DNA of 64,000 nt. Source: Motacilla alba alba. Taxonomy: Eukaryota > Chordata > Aves > Passeriformes > Motacillidae. This document shows positions 60,721 through 64,000 of the stretch, in pieces. Each line of letters begins with the position of its first letter. Position 1 is the first letter of the stretch. The DNA lies in contig NC_052018.1 of assembly GCF_015832195.1 (NCBI RefSeq), positions 112,315,966 to 112,379,965 on the forward strand, given 5' to 3'. A model generated the notes under the pieces. It was given only the letters and a program-made list of their open reading frames with translations, searched no databases and was not told where the DNA came from. The position numbers were made by a program, and so were the translations under genes.

Positions 60721-61189
60721 TACAATAGACCCTTCTGGAAGTCCCTCTGCTAGATGCGCAGCATAAATCCACAGAGCACGGAAGGAATCCAGGAGTCTGT
60801 TTTATCCTTTTTGCACACCCTCACACCTTTCCTCCGTGTGCTCAGCAGCAGCAAGCTGTGCAGCCTGCAGAACTGGAAGTCCTGTAGCAAGGAGCTGGTA
60901 TCCATTTTGTGTAAGTGACGATGACCGAATAGCCTGAAATAATTTTCCAACGTAATGCTGGTGTGGAGCCTAAACAAATCAAGGAGCTGCTGACAGCAAA
61001 TTATATAGTTTTAGAATAGCATAAAGGATCTCAGAGGATGAGGGTGAGGGATGAATTTGAACTCATTAACAGGCAGGGCTAGACAGAATATCTTATTTTA
61101 CAGCCTTCCTGATGATCCCTTGCACTTTGGCACTACCCAAACATAAGTCCCGTGTGATCCCCTTGGCACCTGCAGGCCGGCTGTGCGTG
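60721..61189. other. unique sequence, nothing recognised
   Basis: Mixed composition; GC rises sharply after 61160. Confidence 0.5.
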
Positions 61190-61310
61190 GGCCCGCACGT
61201 CTGGCTCGGTTCACGTTCCCGGGCGTGCAGGCTGAGCAAAGAGCCCGAGCACAAGCGCAAGGAGCTCCTGAGCAGAGACCCCCAGAGCGGGGCACCTGGC
61301 GGCTTGCGGG

Positions 61311-61558
61311 CAGCGGGTGGGTCTCCCCTGGGGAAGCGGGTTTCCATTCGCAGCGGGTGGGTGTCCCCTGGGGAAGCGGGTTTCCATTTGCAGCGGGTGG
61401 GTCTCCCCTGGGGAAGCGGGTTTCCATTTGCAGCGGGTGGGTCTCCCCTGGGGAAGCGGGTTTCCACTCGCAGCGGGTGGGTGTCCCCTGGGGAAGCGGG
61501 TTTCCATTCGCAGCGGGTGGGTGTCCCCTGGGGAAGCGGGTTTCCACTCGCAGCGGGT
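61311..61558. repeat. 40-bp minisatellite, six full copies
   Basis: Units start at 61311, 61351, 61391, 61431, 61471 and 61511, with a partial copy (CAGCGGGT) at 61551. Each reads CAGCGGGTGGGT, then C or G, then TCCCCTGGGGAAGCGGG, then TTTCCA followed by TTCG, TTTG or CTCG. All units are exactly 40 bp with only three variable positions, so the array is young or homogenised. The unit is not a multiple of three and has almost no stops, which opens frames of 147-205 codons on both strands; these are artefacts of the repeat. Confidence 0.97.
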
Positions 61559-61630
61559 CCCGCGCGTTCCTGCCTCGCTCCCGGCGGGGCAGCTCCCTCG
61601 GGAACCCTCGGGCGGACAGGCCATAGAAAC

Positions 61631-61645
61631 AGCGCCATCTACTGA
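61631..61645 (-). promoter_or_regulatory. CTCF-like motif, near-perfect
   Basis: On the minus strand TCAGTAGATGGCGCT fits the CTCF core CCRSYAGRKGGCRSY at 14 of 15 positions, in CpG-rich sequence beside the 40-bp array. It is the best CTCF match I noticed in the window. Confidence 0.45.
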
Positions 61646-61710
61646 CAGCGGCGGGCGCGGCCCGGGCGCTCCCGGGAGCGGGATGCGGGATGCGGGACGC
61701 GGGATCGCAG

Positions 61711-63211
61711 CGCATCCCACAGCTGCCTGTTCTGAGAGCAGAAAGGTTCTACAGTGCCTTTACACCACTCCCGAGCCTCAACAACACACGGTATTGTGGC
61801 AACCTCCTTGCTAAGAGAGCACCGGAATCCTACTGCAAAGCTACTCCCTGCACATGAATCTCCTGCCAGCCCATAGATACTTTCTTAGATTTGTCTGTGA
61901 TTTAAAAATACCTCCACAGCCCATGTGTTTGGCCTTGTAGAACATTTACCAGACAGAGGTGCAGAGTAAGGTCCTGTTTTCCAGACCAAAAGGACAGACC
62001 TGGCTCCCAAAGGCTATCAAGTCTGTGCAGTTGGCTTGTGAGCAGTACCCTGTGCAAGCAATTTTTATGGACACACAGGTGGGTTTGCTCCTTGCTTCTT
62101 GATGCATTAAATAATGAATGACTTCACCTAAGCTACAGTTTAGACTCCTGTGTCATTCCTGATGACAGTGACTCGGTTTGCAGAACGTTTTTTGTTCGGT
62201 ACAGTGTGATAGCAGAGGATTTAGTTCTGGGCCAGCTGTCCCAGCTACACCCATTTGTGTCCATCAGCAGCAGGCTGACCCAGTGTTCCCACTGCCAGAG
62301 CTCTGCATGCTCAGTTAACTGACACACAAGCTTTTAGCAGTGGAAAGTCTGCACAAAAGTGACTTCTTATTTCAAACACATTCTAAGAGCAAAAAATTCA
62401 TTTGAAAGGTTTCTCCCAGTACCCACAGCTCCCCCATGAGACAGCTCCGCCTTCTCTATAACCCCCAAAATATTTTCCCCCAGTGAAGACCCAGGCAGGA
62501 AGTCTGGATTTCTACCTCACAAGGTCCCATGGTTTGTGTTTTGTGCATACTCTGCCCTAAATCCAACAGAAGCTCCAAAGGAGGCTCGGAGAACAGCTTG
62601 GCAGGTTTGGGTTGAGCCCTGGCACTCACAAAGCCCCAGCCATGCAGCTAGACTTCTTGTTTGGGAACAACACCTGCCTTTGCACAGCCTCCTCCCCATG
62701 AAATCTGTATTTCCAGAATTTCCTTGTTCACAGGTCCTCAGGAGCACACCTGCTCACTGTGAGGGATGTCTGGTTGCACTCCTTGAAATGAAATGCTCCA
62801 AGAAGGGGATGATGTTGGGTTTTGTAAATGCTGGCTCCTGTTGTGATCTTTGCACACAGGTGCCAAAGCAGATGGTGCAGGGCTGCTCACCCCGGGCAGG
62901 GGAAGGAGCAGCTACAGACACTGACAATCCCACCCCTGCCAGCTGAGGAAGAGAGGAGCCATTCCATTTCTCACGCAGTTTCTTTACCACCACCTCCCTC
63001 TCTCATCTTACTTTCTCCCAGCTCCTCTCCAGCATGAGATCACTATGAGATGAGGAATAAGCATTTTGGAAGAACCTCAGCCAGTGCTGGTGGATTGCCA
63101 TTGCTTCTCCATTTCATGCTTGCAGGCTTAAGTTCCCAGTATCAGGTTGTGGTGACCAGAGACAGGAGAGTCTGTGTGACCCCTGAATCTCAGGATCAAA
63201 AAAGAAAAAGC
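61711..63211. other. unique non-coding sequence
   Basis: No gene or repeat family is recognised; frames up to 136 codons lack domains. Confidence 0.5.
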
Positions 63212-63500
63212 AACATAGAATCGTGGAATGGGTTGGAAGGGTCTCAGAGACCATCTGGATCCACCTTCCACTATCCCAGGTTGCTCCAAGAACTGTCCAA
63301 GCTGGCCTTGGACACTTCCAGGGATGGGGCAGCCACAGCTTCTCTGGGCAATCTGTGCCAGGGCCTCACCACCCTCACAGAGAAGAATTTCTTCTTAATC
63401 TGAGCCTGCCCTCTGTGGGTTTGAAGCCACTGGTCCTTGTCAAAAGTCCCTCTCCAGCTCTTCTGCAGCCCCTTTAGGCATTGGAAGGCTGACCACTCAT
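63212..63500 (-). mobile_element. CR1 LINE, 5'-truncated 3' fragment with internal deletion
   Basis: Reverse CR1 tail (CATAGAATCGTGGAATGGG) followed by TTGGAAGGGTCTCAGAG, GATGGGGCAGCCACAGC and TCTCTGGGCAATCTGTG. The CCATGGGCAGGGACACC block present in the other copies is missing between 63265 and 63270, a deletion of roughly 25-30 bases. Similarity ends at about 63500. Non-functional. Confidence 0.92.
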
Positions 63501-64000
63501 CACAATGTCAGGAGCAGTGCCAGGACTGAAACGTCCAGCAGGTACAACCCCAAAGCCAATCATTAGAGATCACTTGGTCACAAATGTGGGGAAATAAACC
63601 CCAGAGATTGTTTTAAATCCTCCTGGCAGAAAACAGCCTGGTCTCTTCTTCCCCCTCCAAAACAAAAGTGTGTTTTTGACAAAGGTGAGAATGTTCTCTG
63701 CATCTCTGTGGCACCTCTCCCTGCTGCCACCTCTGGATGCCTGGGAGAGGAGGAGTGACTGTCCCTCTTGGCACAGGGGCACTAAGGGATGCCTGAACTC
63801 AGAGAATAACAGTGGGGAATTGCTTGAGCCTTCGCCTCCTCAGCCATGTCCCCACGTCTCAGGGCTCCACTATGAATTTCAGAGTGCCTGGTGCTTCCCT
63901 AAATGACCCGTAGGATGATCTCCTGCTTTTCCTCACACTTCTTTTCCCTCTGGTCTTAGTGGGATTTGAAGGTACTTGAGCAACTTGGAAACGAAAAGTC
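63501..64000. other. unique sequence, nothing recognised
   Basis: No gene or repeat is recognised up to the window edge. Confidence 0.5.

Larger units (their letters stand above)
61190..61710. promoter_or_regulatory. GC-rich, CpG-bearing block around minisatellite
   Basis: CpG-rich flanks (61190-61310 and 61555-61710) surround the 40-bp array. The right flank is very CpG-dense (GCGGCGGGCGCGGCCCGGGCG) and ends in a short 7-bp series of GCGGGAT-like units (about 61678-61707). It could be a CpG island promoter or only a GC-rich minisatellite locus. Confidence 0.4.

Noticed and set aside
61093..61814. Open frames of 147-205 codons on both strands
   Set aside because: They lie over the 40-bp minisatellite and CpG-rich flanks. 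The unit lacks stops in most registers, so frames stay open on both strands without selection.
1..64000. An undescribed multi-gene defence, mobile or biosynthetic system
   Set aside because: No linked set of coding genes is visible. The window is vertebrate non-coding DNA with scattered CR1 fragments, tandem repeats and candidate regulatory blocks.

Overview
This window is vertebrate nuclear DNA, almost certainly avian. The main evidence is three 3' fragments of a CR1 LINE in minus orientation (13215-13720, 24794-25080, 63212-63500) and one of a different CR1 subtype in plus orientation (35710-35825). Each CR1 stops at the tail expected for this family, and all are short and 5'-truncated, as is usual in birds. 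Other interspersed repeats are few (MIR-like fragments near 22250, 29285 and 44690), microsatellites are short, and overall base composition is moderate. I see no bacterial-type operons, no rRNA or tRNA gene, no CRISPR, and no intact retrovirus or transposon ORF.

No complete protein-coding gene is visible. Every long open frame is either inside a tandem repeat or CR1 copy, or has the length and composition expected by chance in this much DNA. The window therefore reads as intronic and/or intergenic sequence. A few short segments have paired splice signals around one open frame. The best is complement(34573..34653). Weaker ones are complement(18188..18241), complement(9224..9312), complement(60507..60533), 51821..51873 and 57362..57457. 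They lie on both strands, so some must be chance, and I could not assign any to a gene.

Layout: 1-13 kb is plain unique sequence with a strong hairpin at 8862-8930. 13-25 kb has two CR1 copies, a CA/TA microsatellite, and an inverted repeat at 17150-17213. 25-33 kb is mostly unique sequence. 33.3-34.0 kb is a double minisatellite block, including 14 copies of a 27/28-bp unit that each carry a CAGCTG E-box. 34-50 kb is the richest part: AT-rich blocks dense in homeodomain- and SOX-like motifs (about 38.2-38.9, 41.8-42.6, 45.0-45.6 and 49.3-49.6 kb) and a CpG island at 48.9-49.26 kb. 50-60 kb is unique sequence. 60.4-60.7 kb is another candidate conserved block. 61.2-61.7 kb is a GC-rich block with six exact-length 40-bp repeats beside a 14/15 CTCF motif match.

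The likely function is cis-regulatory landscape (enhancers, a CpG-island promoter, possible insulator sites) in or near a developmental gene. This is inferred from sequence texture; conservation could not be measured here. I did not find a new multi-gene system.
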